Part shown: in pieces, positions 1 through 10,200 of the stretch
Position numbering within the stretch: position 1 is the stretch's first letter
Layout: the number at the start of each line of letters is the position of its first letter
From: Tomocerus qinae
Taxonomy: Eukaryota > Arthropoda > Collembola > Entomobryomorpha > Tomoceridae
Length of the DNA stretch: 64,000 nt
Assembly: GCA_020055645.1 (NCBI GenBank)
Contig: CM034546.1
Coordinates: 55,800,001 to 55,864,000 of the forward strand
Direction: 5' to 3'
Notes under the pieces: model-generated
Databases searched by the model: none
What the model saw: the letters and a program-made list of their open reading frames with translations, nothing else
Told to the model about the DNA's origin: nothing
Position numbers and translations under genes: made by a program

Positions 1-307
1 TAAGTATGCATGTTTCATAAGTGAGACAAGAGCCTTTCGCAAAATGAATATTTTTGGTGATAGGTCTACATTTAATATTTTTAGATTTTATCTCCTCGAT
101 GATTTTGTCACCGAGGAGGCAAATAGAAGAGCATGTGTCCAAGTAAGCAAGATACTTGGCATTAAGAAGAGAAACTTCTATCAGGGGTTCATTTTGAAGT
201 AATTTTGAGACAAGTGCCGGATCACCTTCCTCAGAATTACTAATATAGGATTGAATGTTCTCCCGAGCCTTCAGCGACGAGCTGGACTCGGGATTTGGGA
301 GTTTAAA
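1..307 (-). CDS. Ty3/gypsy pol, N-terminal fragment with protease start (runs off the window)
   Basis: This frame lies -1 relative to gag and stays open from the gag/pol overlap to base 1. It encodes the aspartic protease that would cut the Gag-Pol polyprotein. The active-site segment reads YLDTCSSICLLG, with the catalytic D-T-C triad at 131-139. The usual retroviral motif is D-T/S-G, so Cys for Gly is unusual and may mean a degenerate or atypical protease. Reverse transcriptase, RNase H and integrase would lie beyond the left edge. There is no methionine start, so expression would depend on ribosomal frameshifting from gag at 301-307. The family is assigned from layout and motif. The Cys at the third triad position is seen directly, and its effect on activity is unknown. 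Confidence 0.7.
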
Positions 308-2019
308 GGATTATTTACAGATTTAAACTGTCCTTGGGTGTTGCTTGTGGAGTTCTTACGATCCCTATTACCTTGGGGAGAAAATTGCACCGGAGATGTG
401 CCTATAGAGTTACGACCTGGAGAATTGTTTGAATTTCTAGGTGGCGTATTATAAATATTTCTTGGGGGTTCTACACGAATGTCCGCCAAGTTCTGTGTGA
501 CGTTTCTCCTTTGAGAATTAGGATTCTGATTTCCTCTTTGCAAAGCATTAGGACTCGTAGGTATGTCAAATCTAACCTCACGCCTTTTGGGCGGTTCGGT
601 GTGGTGAAATGTAAACGCATCCACGGCTGCTAAGTGCAGACGTGGAGTTGACTTATTTTCCTCTGTCCAGGTCAATGCACCAGATTTAACTTTAGCGAAT
701 TCTTTTGGTTGGACAATTGGTTTCCAAGCCAAAGAAGGTTCAAGATTGCCGCTAACAGGAGGGGGTTTATAAGATCTATACGATTTTAGTAATTCTTGTG
801 CTTGTTCTGCACACAGTTTTAATTGACGAATTGTTCGAATGTTACGCCCCTGTAATGCCATTCCGTACTCAGGATGCATATTTTTTAGGATTCTACGAAC
901 CAAATCATTTTCGGTAAAATCCTCTCCCTTTCTTTCAAAATAGTCCGTAATGACTCGAATAAAGCTAGTTAGTGTTTCTGTACTACCCTGAGTTCTACTT
1001 TCTAACTCTCGTTGCAAGTCTTCTGCATAACCCACGGCCTGAAACTCAGCTCTAAATCTATCTTTAAACTCGTCATACGAATCAAATGGACTTTCGTATC
1101 TCCACCAATTACAAGCATCATCCGTCAAAGTGAGAGGAATTACATATTGTAATATTTCATTTTCGGTATAGCCTATGATGGAACGATACTTTTCCAACTC
1201 AATGAGAAAATCATAGGGAGTTTTCGAATCCATTGCACCGCTATATTTAGGCAGGACAATTTGTGCTGCTTTTAGATGATGTGACCTGTTGCCATTATTA
1301 CCGGCTTGATTTGCAGCTATTCCAACTTCGGCCCTTTCTCTATTGGCATTATCATGCATTACAGCATGAGGATGCTGAGGACATTGCGGAGCCGCTGCCG
1401 GTGGAGGTCTATCAATTAATGGGCGAACCCCTTGGGGCACACCGAGAAATTCTTGTCCACCGCCATGAACTGGAGGTGGTGGGTCTGCCCGTGCTAATTC
1501 TGCCCGTTGATTCTCCACATTCTGATTCTGAGCAATTCTATTACCAATGCAGTTCTCTATAGCTGTTAGTTGCGCTCTATTCATCGCTTCAAATGATGTT
1601 TGCATTTGTCTTTGGCTATTATTTATTGCAGTTACAAAATTTGTCTGCAAACTAGCCAAAATTGTTTGTAAAGCGCGTTCACCAATTACAGCCTCATTTC
1701 TAGCCCCTTGACTGGTACTTGGCTGTTGACCATCATCTACTACTCGGTGCATGAAATGAGGAACGTCATTTCCTCCTTGACCTGTTGGCCTATTAATAGT
1801 AGGTTGAGTATCTACTCGCGCCGCAGGAGGAGATACTGTAAATGCTCCAATAGTTTGATTATTAACGTTAAATGGGGAATTCGGAGGGGAGTGAATGACG
1901 CGTGGCGAGTTACCATGTGGAAGATTAATAGCAACTTCTGCCGCTGGCGGCGCAATTTCCTGACTACTTTCTTCAGTGGTATTTGCCCCACGTCTACCTC
2001 CTCTTCTTCGATTCGCCAT
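271..2019 (-). CDS. gag: Ty3/gypsy-type Gag polyprotein (582 aa)
   Basis: Structural capsid protein of an LTR retrotransposon. The first ~245 residues are basic and then rich in Pro, Gln and Asn (low complexity, starting MANRRRGGRRG). Residues ~250-425 form a retrotransposon gag domain, with the CNWW tryptophan pair, an LQRELESRTQ helix and a DLVRRILKNMHPEY segment. The tail to residue 582 is again low complexity. I see no CCHC zinc knuckle, which most Ty3/gypsy Gags have. The start is the first ATG downstream of the LTR and primer site. The frame is intact, and the pol frame overlaps its 3' end at the slippery heptamer. The intact 1.7-kb frame suggests a recently active copy. The exact gypsy lineage cannot be named here. 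Confidence 0.85.
   Translation of the reverse strand: MANRRRGGRRGANTTEESSQEIAPPAAEVAINLPHGNSPRVIHSPPNSPFNVNNQTIGAFTVSPPAARVDTQPTINRPTGQGGNDVPHFMHRVVDDGQQPSTSQGARNEAVIGERALQTILASLQTNFVTAINNSQRQMQTSFEAMNRAQLTAIENCIGNRIAQNQNVENQRAELARADPPPPVHGGGQEFLGVPQGVRPLIDRPPPAAAPQCPQHPHAVMHDNANRERAEVGIAANQAGNNGNRSHHLKAAQIVLPKYSGAMDSKTPYDFLIELEKYRSIIGYTENEILQYVIPLTLTDDACNWWRYESPFDSYDEFKDRFRAEFQAVGYAEDLQRELESRTQGSTETLTSFIRVITDYFERKGEDFTENDLVRRILKNMHPEYGMALQGRNIRTIRQLKLCAEQAQELLKSYRSYKPPPVSGNLEPSLAWKPIVQPKEFAKVKSGALTWTEENKSTPRLHLAAVDAFTFHHTEPPKRREVRFDIPTSPNALQRGNQNPNSQRRNVTQNLADIRVEPPRNIYNTPPRNSNNSPGRNSIGTSPVQFSPQGNRDRKNSTSNTQGQFKSVNNPLNSQIPSPARR
301..307 (-). promoter_or_regulatory. Programmed -1 frameshift slippery site T TTA AAC
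   Basis: On the minus strand the gag codons here are CCT TTA AAC, giving the heptamer T-TTA-AAC in exactly the X-XXY-YYZ register needed for -1 slippage. It sits about 30 bases before the gag stop. The -1 frame is closed by stops just upstream of the heptamer and open downstream of it into the protease. Position, register and frame relation therefore all agree. I did not identify a downstream pseudoknot. Confidence 0.75.
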
Positions 2020-2185
2020 TATTGATCTGAATTTTTATTCACAAGACGAAATGAAAGATGAAATGAAATATAATGTGAATTAAAAATAATATAGATTTTA
2101 ATAAAGAATTTAGCGACAAGAGAATTTCTGTAAATGAAATAGTTAAAGTTTAGTTTTTGAAATGCTAATTTTTGAAACAAAAGGT

Positions 2186-2203
2186 ATCTCGTCAGTGCCT
2201 CCA
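2186..2203 (-). other. Putative primer-binding site of the gypsy element
   Basis: On the minus strand the sequence begins TGG and complements a tRNA 3' end of the form ..CTCGTCAGTGCCT-CCA, which has the spacing of a T-stem followed by an acceptor stem with a U discriminator (tRNA-Thr-like). It lies between the proposed LTR end and gag. The tRNA identity is inferred from shape only. Confidence 0.4.
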
Positions 2204-2206
2204 CTT

Positions 2207-3123
2207 AATTGTGAGGTCCTAAGGTAAAAAGATGATATTATGTTATACCAGCGCTGTCTCCTACCTTGGACCTACAAATACTTCCAGAAAGTATTATCTA
2301 ATGATGAGAATAGATTTTTATGTATTATTTCTGGGATGTTAGTTCGTTCCTTTATATCCAATTAGCACATAAAATGAATAAGTCGATGCAAGAGCAAAAT
2401 AATATTATGTGTATGGTGAATGAAATAAGCACACAAGAATATCATCTTCAACAAAACACGTCAAAGTGGCAGGAGGGGGAGTACTATTTTAAGTGGTACA
2501 AAATACTGAGTAATTGTCCCCACCCAAAATTATATTCGAGTTACCCCAGACTTGATTTCCCCAAAATAGGATAGGTAATTTAGGAAACACTTAGGTAGCC
2601 CTAGGGGGTCCGAAAGCCGGATAACCCGTGTTTATTATAAGGAAACACTTTGCCTGAAGAAGGCAGAAAAATTAAATTAGAAGAAACGAAGTGAAGAGAA
2701 TATTAATTTCGTGTTGGTCAAAGTGACGAACACGAAAGTATGGAAGAAGAGTGGCTCGTACGCGACTCGACAAAGGGAGATTTGGCTCGACAAAAGTAGA
2801 GCCACGGTAAACCAAATCTTAGTCACCTTTGTCGGGTAAAATTAAATATAATTCCTTAACCTAAATGAAGAGGGGTTTCGCTCTTCACAAAAATAAAATT
2901 TCGGCTCGTGCTACGGCACAAAAGCTAATTAAAAGCCAAATGGTCAACTTACCCCGGCCTTTAGAAGGGCGAGTCGAAAGCGACAAAATGGTGAGTTGTC
3001 TAGTCTGTCCAGTGGAGCAGAAAGAAACAAGCAAGTCAGTTTGCAGAGCAAAGTGATTGGGCAAAATTGTGACATAAAGTGAGCTCTGAGCGTAAAGCTC
3101 AGGGCTTAAATAAACTTTCAATT
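2207..3123 (-). repeat. Probable 5' LTR of the gypsy element
   Basis: The stretch upstream of gag has no convincing gene. It is bounded by AATTG at 2207-2211 and its inverse CAATT at 3119-3123, and it lies three bases from the proposed primer site. The second LTR is off the window, so the boundary at 3123 is a guess. The short open frames inside it look random. Confidence 0.4.
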
Positions 3124-3207
3124 ATTTAAATGGATAGAAATCGGTAAGAAGGTTGGAAGGACAGAGATAGAAAAGTTCAGGTGGAACGACCGTAGTAGAA
3201 GGTCAAA

Positions 3208-3265
3208 TTCCAGTCTCATGCGCACTTGCATAAGCATGATGCAAGATATGCACATGCGACTGGAA
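3208..3265. other. Imperfect 58-nt hairpin
   Basis: TTCCAGTC at 3208-3215 pairs with GACTGGAA at 3258-3265, and inner arms around CATGCG and TTGCA/TGCAA also pair, leaving a ~9-base loop. It lies just outside the proposed LTR. It could be a small-RNA precursor or chance. Confidence 0.3.
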
Positions 3266-3439
3266 ATCTTAATGGATAGATTAGGAGTATTTAGAATAAT
3301 AGGGAAATAAGGGGAATTTACAATACCAAAAGTGAGGTATCCAAAAAGAGTCCTCACAGTTGTTGCACAGAATGAGTTGATTATTGTAATGCCAATCATT
3401 ACCTGCAAATCCTATACCTATACAATACAAGACATGTCA

Positions 3440-3780
3440 TAATGTTTCTGCTGCATGGGAGCCAGAAATATTGTCAGCAACATTTGATTATCACAAAGCA
3501 AACATTTTCAACATTGTGCTATTCCAACTTTTCAAAAGTAAGTGAATAAAGTATTACAAGCCAATACTTATTTCCTCAAACGGGTTTACTTTTATCAGTA
3601 GGATTCGCATAATATTATCACAAGGTTCACTGAGACGACAGCATTGTATTAATTATCTAAATAGTTAATTTATATTTAGAACCATAAAATGATACTAAGT
3701 TCACAGTCAATGTGAATTTTTACTTGAAGTTGATTCTGATCAACCTTAAAGCAAAATTCACACACCTTTAAGGCTGACTC
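3440..3780 (+). repeat. Upstream module, copy A (before elongase 1)
   Basis: A ~330-bp block that recurs before elongase 2 and both P450 genes, and in decayed form elsewhere. Shared landmarks in order: CATGGGAGCCAGAAAT (3454), CAAACATTTTCAACATTG, a conserved CAAAAGTAAGT resembling a splice donor (3534), and a segment ending in CAGTCAATGTGAATTTTTAC (3704). It may be an upstream non-coding exon plus intron of the gene that follows. The 3266-3439 stretch before it shows no feature. Confidence 0.6.
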
Positions 3781-4443
3781 GACGATACGCAAAACATTGA
3801 TAATACACTTCCCCCCGTGGGGAATAAAAATTTGTCATATTTTTTAAAACATGTACCACATATTTTCGGAGGGGGCATTGAGGCCCTTTTCAAAAATTCC
3901 CTTCATTTTTCAATATTTATTAGTTTTTGTAGTGGGGGAAATACATTGGAGTTTGACAAACTCGTTTCGTTTTCTGTTCTATGAAAACTTAAAAAATACC
4001 GAGAGACAATGCCCACTGCTGAATTTTGTACTCTACTTTATGAGGTGCTACATTTTGAAATCGGTTGCCCCAAATTTGATTTATCAATGTTTTGCATCTT
4101 TCCAACACCTTTCCTTACGGTACCACTAGACTGTGCCAATTTTTACTACGGGGAGGAAGGGTACTAATTTAAAATTACGTCACATTCTATAGACTAGGTT
4201 TGTTCATCATCTATAGCACCCCGTCGTAAAATTACTCATTTATGCTCGTCGCTGAGCAACCTTATAATTATCAAGATAGCCTTAAATACAAAATCACTGC
4301 ATTTTTAAATTGCAAGTCGTGAAACGTATTTATTCAACGCAGTAAATTTTATGAAATACTTAGCTGAGTAGAGTTTCTGTATTGTACAGTAGGTACGCAT
4401 GCATAGGGCTAAGTACTACGACTTCGACTACAAAACAATCTCA
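3781..4443. other. Intergenic sequence without recognised feature
   Basis: AT-rich, with a 92-codon open frame at 3851-4129 that has no recognisable domain. I see no gene here. Confidence 0.5.
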
Positions 4444-4451
4444 CTCGCAAT

Positions 4452-4849
4452 CAGGGTTGGAATTTCGTCACCAAATTATTTTTGCCAGCTGACTGGCAGA
4501 AAGAGGTTTAAACCAGGCAAACACTAGCTGAAACTATGCTTCATTTCAATATGAAAACCTACGTAGTTAAAATTTTCAAATCCGTCCATTTTTATCTTGA
4601 CTGTGTTGCCTAGATACGTAACGTTGGACGACACGATGGTGAAAAATAAATCCGTGTCCTCCTGCAAAGAAATTGGAAGTCGGCATGAATGGAATGGTCT
4701 GGTTTAATATAGCTTTAAGGTAAAAACAACTTTAAACTGTAACAAATAATAGGAAAATGTCTTTTGTCACATTTGTGAGTTTTAACCCCTTTCAACCAGT
4801 ATTTGTAACTAGGTTTTTGCCAGCCGGTTAAAACCATGTGCCAATCCGG
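4452..4849. mobile_element. Probable decayed non-autonomous hAT element
   Basis: It starts CAGGGTTGG and ends CCAATCCGG, with inverted subterminal TTTTTGCCAGC/GCTGGCAAAAA. The flanking octamers are CTCGCAAT (4444-4451) and CTCACAAT (4850-4857), with one mismatch. The shape fits hAT but both ends are diverged. It splits the upstream module of elongase 1. Confidence 0.5.
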
Positions 4850-4857
4850 CTCACAAT

Positions 4858-5477
4858 GTATATTCGTCTTTTGTATCTTAAAAATACCTAAAGTTTATAC
4901 CTACGAATTTATTTTGTTGCATGCACATTGAACAGTTTGGAAAGCATTGTTCCTTTCACTCTGTATTTTGATTTACAAAACCTTAAATATACAACATTAG
5001 GAAAATTCCGATTGTCTTTGTCTCAAATTTTTTATACGATCAGCAGATCAGAGACTGTAGAAATAATACCAAACTCTTAATCAAGTAATCTTTTCACAAC
5101 TGGTTTTTCTATTGAGAACATTATTTTTAAGTGTTGTGACTAGAGCTAGGTTGTAAAAATGGTTGAACACAATATCCAAGTAATAAACTGTATGAGAAAC
5201 TTCTGTGTATTGTGTAGCATACGAGTTATCTTTATTAAGGCAAACTACTTGCAAGTATTGTACAAGTGTTATTAGATTAAAACGAATTTCCCATTTACGC
5301 AAATAAAATCATATTCATGGAATTATTATTTACAACTATTATCTACAGGCTAATTCTGGTTTGTATGTTTTATATATGTCTGTGTATATTTTCACAGATT
5401 CATTCGAAGATTTGGATTGTAGCAGCTAACATCTTAACCCTAAACAACTTAGCCAAAGAATAACATTTTTCAGCATC
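4858..5477 (+). promoter_or_regulatory. 5' flank of elongase 1, shared with elongase 2 and the P450 genes
   Basis: Blocks here recur at the same relative place before elongase 2 (19800-20445), P450-1 (29750-30348) and P450-2 (39750-40149). Examples are AAGGCAAACTACTTGCAA (5237), GAATTTCCCATTTACG (5283) and GGCTAATTCTGGTTTGTA (5348). A core promoter is expected near the 3' end, but I cannot fix a TATA box with confidence. Confidence 0.6.
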
Positions 5478-6765
5478 ATGGCCATGGCCGTAAATCACTT
5501 AACTAATTGGGGTCTCAAACCATGGGTTTATGCAGATCCTCAAAAATTCGAACCTTTTTGGTTTGAAAAGTTCGATGGCAACGAATTGAGATATTTAGCC
5601 AGAAAGCAATTTCCATTTTGTGTAGCCATTTGTGGCGTTTATTTATTATTTATCCACTATGGTCCTTTACTGATGAAAAACCGAAAACCATTCAACTTAC
5701 AAGCTCCTTTAGCGATTTGGAATTTTCTTCTGGCTGTATTTTCAATAATAGCAACAATAAGAATATTGCCAGATATTTTTGACGTTCTAAGTTTTCCAAA
5801 TGGGTTTCATATCTCAACTTGTGAATTGTAATTACAACAAAGACCAATTGTAGTAAATTTCAAATATTATTAAAAAAGATTTTCTCTAATAATTCGTCTT
5901 AATTAAATGTATAGGAATGAACTTCACTACTCATCAACATTTTGGGCGTATGCTTTTGCGGTATCGAAAGTTGCAGAATTTGGGGACACTGTCTTCATAG
6001 TTTTACGGAAAAAACATTTAATGTTTTTACATTGGTAAGTTCAAAATGTTTTTTATTCCAAAATAAAGTAGCATTGAATTAAAATAATTGAAGATTTATG
6101 TAACTCAGAATTGAGAAAACTATGAACACACTTCTAGCGGTTTTTAATAACACATTTTTCAGGTTGCATCATCTGACTATGGTATTGGCTTCATTTTACA
6201 TCTATACTGAAGGAGAGCCCTATATGCGCTATGTTGGATTAATTAACTACAGTGTCCACTCTCTTATGTACTCGTATTATACGGCGAAGGTAATTGACAT
6301 AATACATATATCTTTTGTAATACTTTATAATGAACGTAAAAGATTTGAAATTAATATTCAGTCTATTAACACATTTAAGACATTATTTCTTCTTTCTTAA
6401 ACAATTTCACATTTTTATTACCAAAGGCAAAAATTAAATTTATGTAAATAATAGGCGTTAAGAATACGAGTCCCAAAAACAATTTCTATGATTGTCACCA
6501 GCATACAAATTTCACAATTTGTCGCTTTGCTTGCTGTAAATTCATACACGATTATCAACTACAGTAAGTCAATTTAATTTTTATCCACAATTTTAAGAAA
6601 TTTTTTAGAATATTGATAAAATCTTCTATTTTAGAATCTGGAAATTGCTACAGAACGACCAACTCAATGATAGCAACGTTCGTCCTACTAAGTACCTATT
6701 TATATCTATTCTCAAGACTGTTTTACAAGGCTTACGTCGCTAAACCAAAAGAAAAAAGCACATAG
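5478..6765 (+). CDS. ELO-family very-long-chain fatty acid elongase, copy 1 (278 aa, 5 exons)
   Basis: 3-Ketoacyl-CoA synthase of the ER membrane, which condenses malonyl-CoA with a fatty acyl-CoA. Exons: 5478-5827, 5915-6034, 6163-6289, 6455-6563, 6635-6765; they sum to 837 nt in one frame, a normal ELO length. Family motifs in order: KVAEFGDT (135-142), the histidine box HWLHH (156-160) and [12 protein letters not shown] (185-196). About seven hydrophobic segments and a Lys-rich tail follow the family pattern. The box resembles the ELOVL3/6 branch, but substrate cannot be told from sequence. The start ATCATGGCC has good context and matches copy 2. The reading frame runs on in intron 1 to a stop at 5829, so exon 1 alone would look like a short gene. 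It converges on the CUB gene at 7260. Confidence 0.93.
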
Positions 6766-7259
6766 CTGTGGAGATATTGGGGTAACAACAACAGAAAAAA
6801 AACTAGAAAAAAATGAGTTCTTATTGCCATTCCTGTCTTTATTCTATTGTTGTACTTGTTGCGGACTACTTACATACAATGAAAAGAAAATTAGTTAGCA
6901 GTTTTAATATATATGAGCAATAGTTTTAAGATGATTGGCATTGTTAATGCATTCTGTTATGTAAATTACAAACTCCAATCACAAAATAATTTTTTAAAGC
7001 ATAAAATTATATTTTGAAAGATATACAAGTCTACAAAATATCAGGGCTTTGAAGAATAAATACTAATGACTGATTGCAACCATTGTCGCGAGATATTAAT
7101 GATTTAGAATATCAAAGTTCATGATTGAAACTATTTTTATTACAGTTAGCTATATGACAATGACCATTTACAATTAATTACCAATTCCTGTGTAAATTGA
7201 TAAAATGAAGATACAAGTAAAGCCAAACTCCAAAGCAGGAAATACAACTTTTCTTGTTG
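6766..7259. other. Convergent 3' region between elongase 1 and CUB gene 1
   Basis: 494 bp without a coding feature. It should hold the 3' UTRs and poly(A) sites of the two converging genes. The equivalent gap in block 2 is only about 160 bp. Confidence 0.5.
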
Positions 7260-10200
7260 TTAAGAGTAAGGAGGGACAAAACTGTGAGTATAACTAAATC
7301 CCAAGTGATTCACCCTACTGTCGCTTTTAAATGTGAGAATTATGAGTTCTCTAGTGTAGTGCCATGTGGATCTCCCTGTTCCATTACACCACCTAAATCA
7401 ATTCCCATATTAATCTTTAATGTTTATAAATTAAGACTCGTAATAATAAGGTTAAGCGTTACTACATCGCAACTTGCTAAAAATATTATAATTTTAAACT
7501 CTTAATATATGTACTAGCTACAGTAGCGTACAACTTACCTTCTCGAATATAAAGCCATCGGACTGTAAGAGGCCTGAACATCATAAAGACTTAATTTGTC
7601 GTGATTGCAATTAGGCTCAATTCCATCGTCATATAAACGCAAATAAATATTCGTGAATTCGTTCTTTTGAATTGGGAATATCAATGTAGGAGGCTGAAGT
7701 ACAAGAACGAAAAGTTGATTGGGTTCATAAAAATTGCCATTTGGTGGGTATTTAAATGAAGGCACGTCCCGGTCGGAATAGTTAAACTGAGACAACACAA
7801 AAGAAGTAGTAAGTCTTGTCTCTGTCTCCAAACTGTACTCGTTGATTGTATTGTAGGACAACTCAAACCCCATCTCAGTCTGATTATTGCGACCGGATTT
7901 ATAAATCACAATAAACGCCAGTCCTGTAAATTCGTATTCATTACGATCTCCACGTGTACTGCAATTTTAAAATCAGAATTTAAGGCTGGCTCTATGGGTT
8001 TTCACCTTTTACTAAATACTGCCCACTCTCGCGCCGTAGAGCAACATAAAACATGAACTCCCCATAATTTCTTGTTATAGTAGGTACTAGCCGGTCACAG
8101 GGCCCAGGCCCTGTTATAAATAAAGCTAGTGTGTATTCCGGGGCAATATTGTAAGATGGATAGAATGTATTTCAGAAAATTCTTTCCCTCACCCGCCTGG
8201 TGCGTGAGGGGAAGCAGTTTATTTGCTTGGTCGGATAAAACAGAATAACACTTTGCAGCATAGATGTAAGTTGTTGGTAAACATCCCATCCAATGTAAAA
8301 GATGGAACACCCAACCCTATCCATTCCATCATCACCAAACCCCAAGAAAAGATCAACATCGTATCCAGCCCACCACCAATATTCAAATAAAGTAGTCCAT
8401 CTAATATAGCCCATCCCCAGTTTCCAAATAAAGTACCATTACAGCCATCACCAACACATCCCTTTCAGCCAATTCATACACCTGGATGGGATGTTGGGTA
8501 TAATGGATGGGATGCTTACATCTAAGCTTGGCAGTATGCATAATGGTGAGTCAGAGTAACGTAGACGTAACATTATACCCCAAGTCAAAAATGTGACCAT
8601 AATGGGTGACCAGAGTAAGTACCGATAGTCACAATAAAATTCCAACACAAAAATATTGGCCTTTGGTCGTAATACGCTGAAGTTTTAGAAAATTTTGTTT
8701 TTTTGATTTGGAATAACTAATTACATATACTACCGTTGTATAGTGTCAATGCAAGGAAAATGTCAACTTCCATGACACTCATGACTATGACCCAACAAAT
8801 GATCAATTCTGCCTTATTGGCAATGGACCGACAAATGATCAATTCTGCCTTATTGGCAATGGACCAACAAAGGGTCAATTCTGCCTTATAAGCAATGAAC
8901 CAACAAATGGTCAGGTCTGCCTTAATGGCAATGGACCAACAAATGGTCAAGTCTGCCTTATTGGCAATGGACCAACAAATGGTCAAGTCTTACTTATTGG
9001 CAATGGACCAACAAATGGTCAAGTCTGCCTTATTGGCAATGGACCAACAAATGGTCAAGTCTGCCTTATTGGCAATGGACCAACAAATGGTCAAGTCTGC
9101 CTTATTGGCAATGGACCAAAAAGTGGCCAAATCTGCCTTATTTGGCAAAAAATCGTTAAAACGATCAAATAAGAGTCAGTTTTATGATAGTAATAATGTG
9201 AACAATTTTTGGTTAGCTTTTAAAAAAGCTGTTCCTGAAATGAAAAAACAAATTAAGGGTTAAATACATCAAACAATTTTACCATAGTAAAATGCCTCAC
9301 AATAGACAACAAATCTTAGAGATGTGAGAGAAAATGATAAAGCACAAGACACGGTATTCTTACCTGAAGTATAAATGTCAATGATTTCATTTAACTTTCC
9401 TGTCACAATAGCACAACAAATCTTCAAGATGCGAGAGAAAATGATAGCAAAGAAAAGCACAAGACACAGTACACTTATTTGAATCAAGAAGTTTCAACTA
9501 CCACGTCGCACAACAGTGACTTTCATCATCGCGCAAGCGTGTATGCACAAAACCAAGTTCCATCTGGATGGAATTTAGCATCTTTTGCAAATAAACCAAA
9601 CTGTGTTGTTAATACATTTTGAAATAACCGTACGGTGGCCGAGTAATAACATTCATAATTTCATAATCCGTACACACAACATACATTTCGATGACGTAAT
9701 ATCATAATTTCATAATCCGTACACACAACATACATTTCGATGACGTTTATATTATAGAGTGATTGTATAGTACCTACTCTGTTTTGTTCCGTGTCACAAA
9801 ATGAATCAATTTTTTATACCACAGAATATTGAAATATTAAAACCACCCTGTTACAAAAACATTATGCTCATTATTTTATTACGTATACATTATGCTAAGC
9901 ATATTATTGTAACATTAACATAGGGTATTATAACTGGCAAGCGCAATCACAAATCAGCCGCAAAACCTTTTCATTTCAGGTTTTCCTATTTACTGTTGGT
10001 AATAGAGTGATATCAATCCTCTCATGTAATAACTGAAAATCGTGATTTGACCTTTTGGGGTCACTTTAGGGGATTTTGTAAAGATACCAAAAAGAAAGAG
10101 AAGAAAAATATCTAGTGAACCTAGAGCTTGTTTTTCTCAATTACACCATTAGTAACGACTACCGATGTAATGTATCTGTCTCACAGGCTCTTTTGCATGT

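Noticed and set aside
8095-8648. Overlapping minus-strand frames of 66-80 codons
   Set aside because: Produced by ATGGATGGG-type low-complexity sequence in an intron; no domain.
8895-9263. 122-codon plus-strand frame of 12-residue repeats (MDQQMVKSALLA) as a protein gene
   Set aside because: It is explained by a 36-bp minisatellite inside an intron of the minus-strand CUB gene; there is no promoter or splice context.
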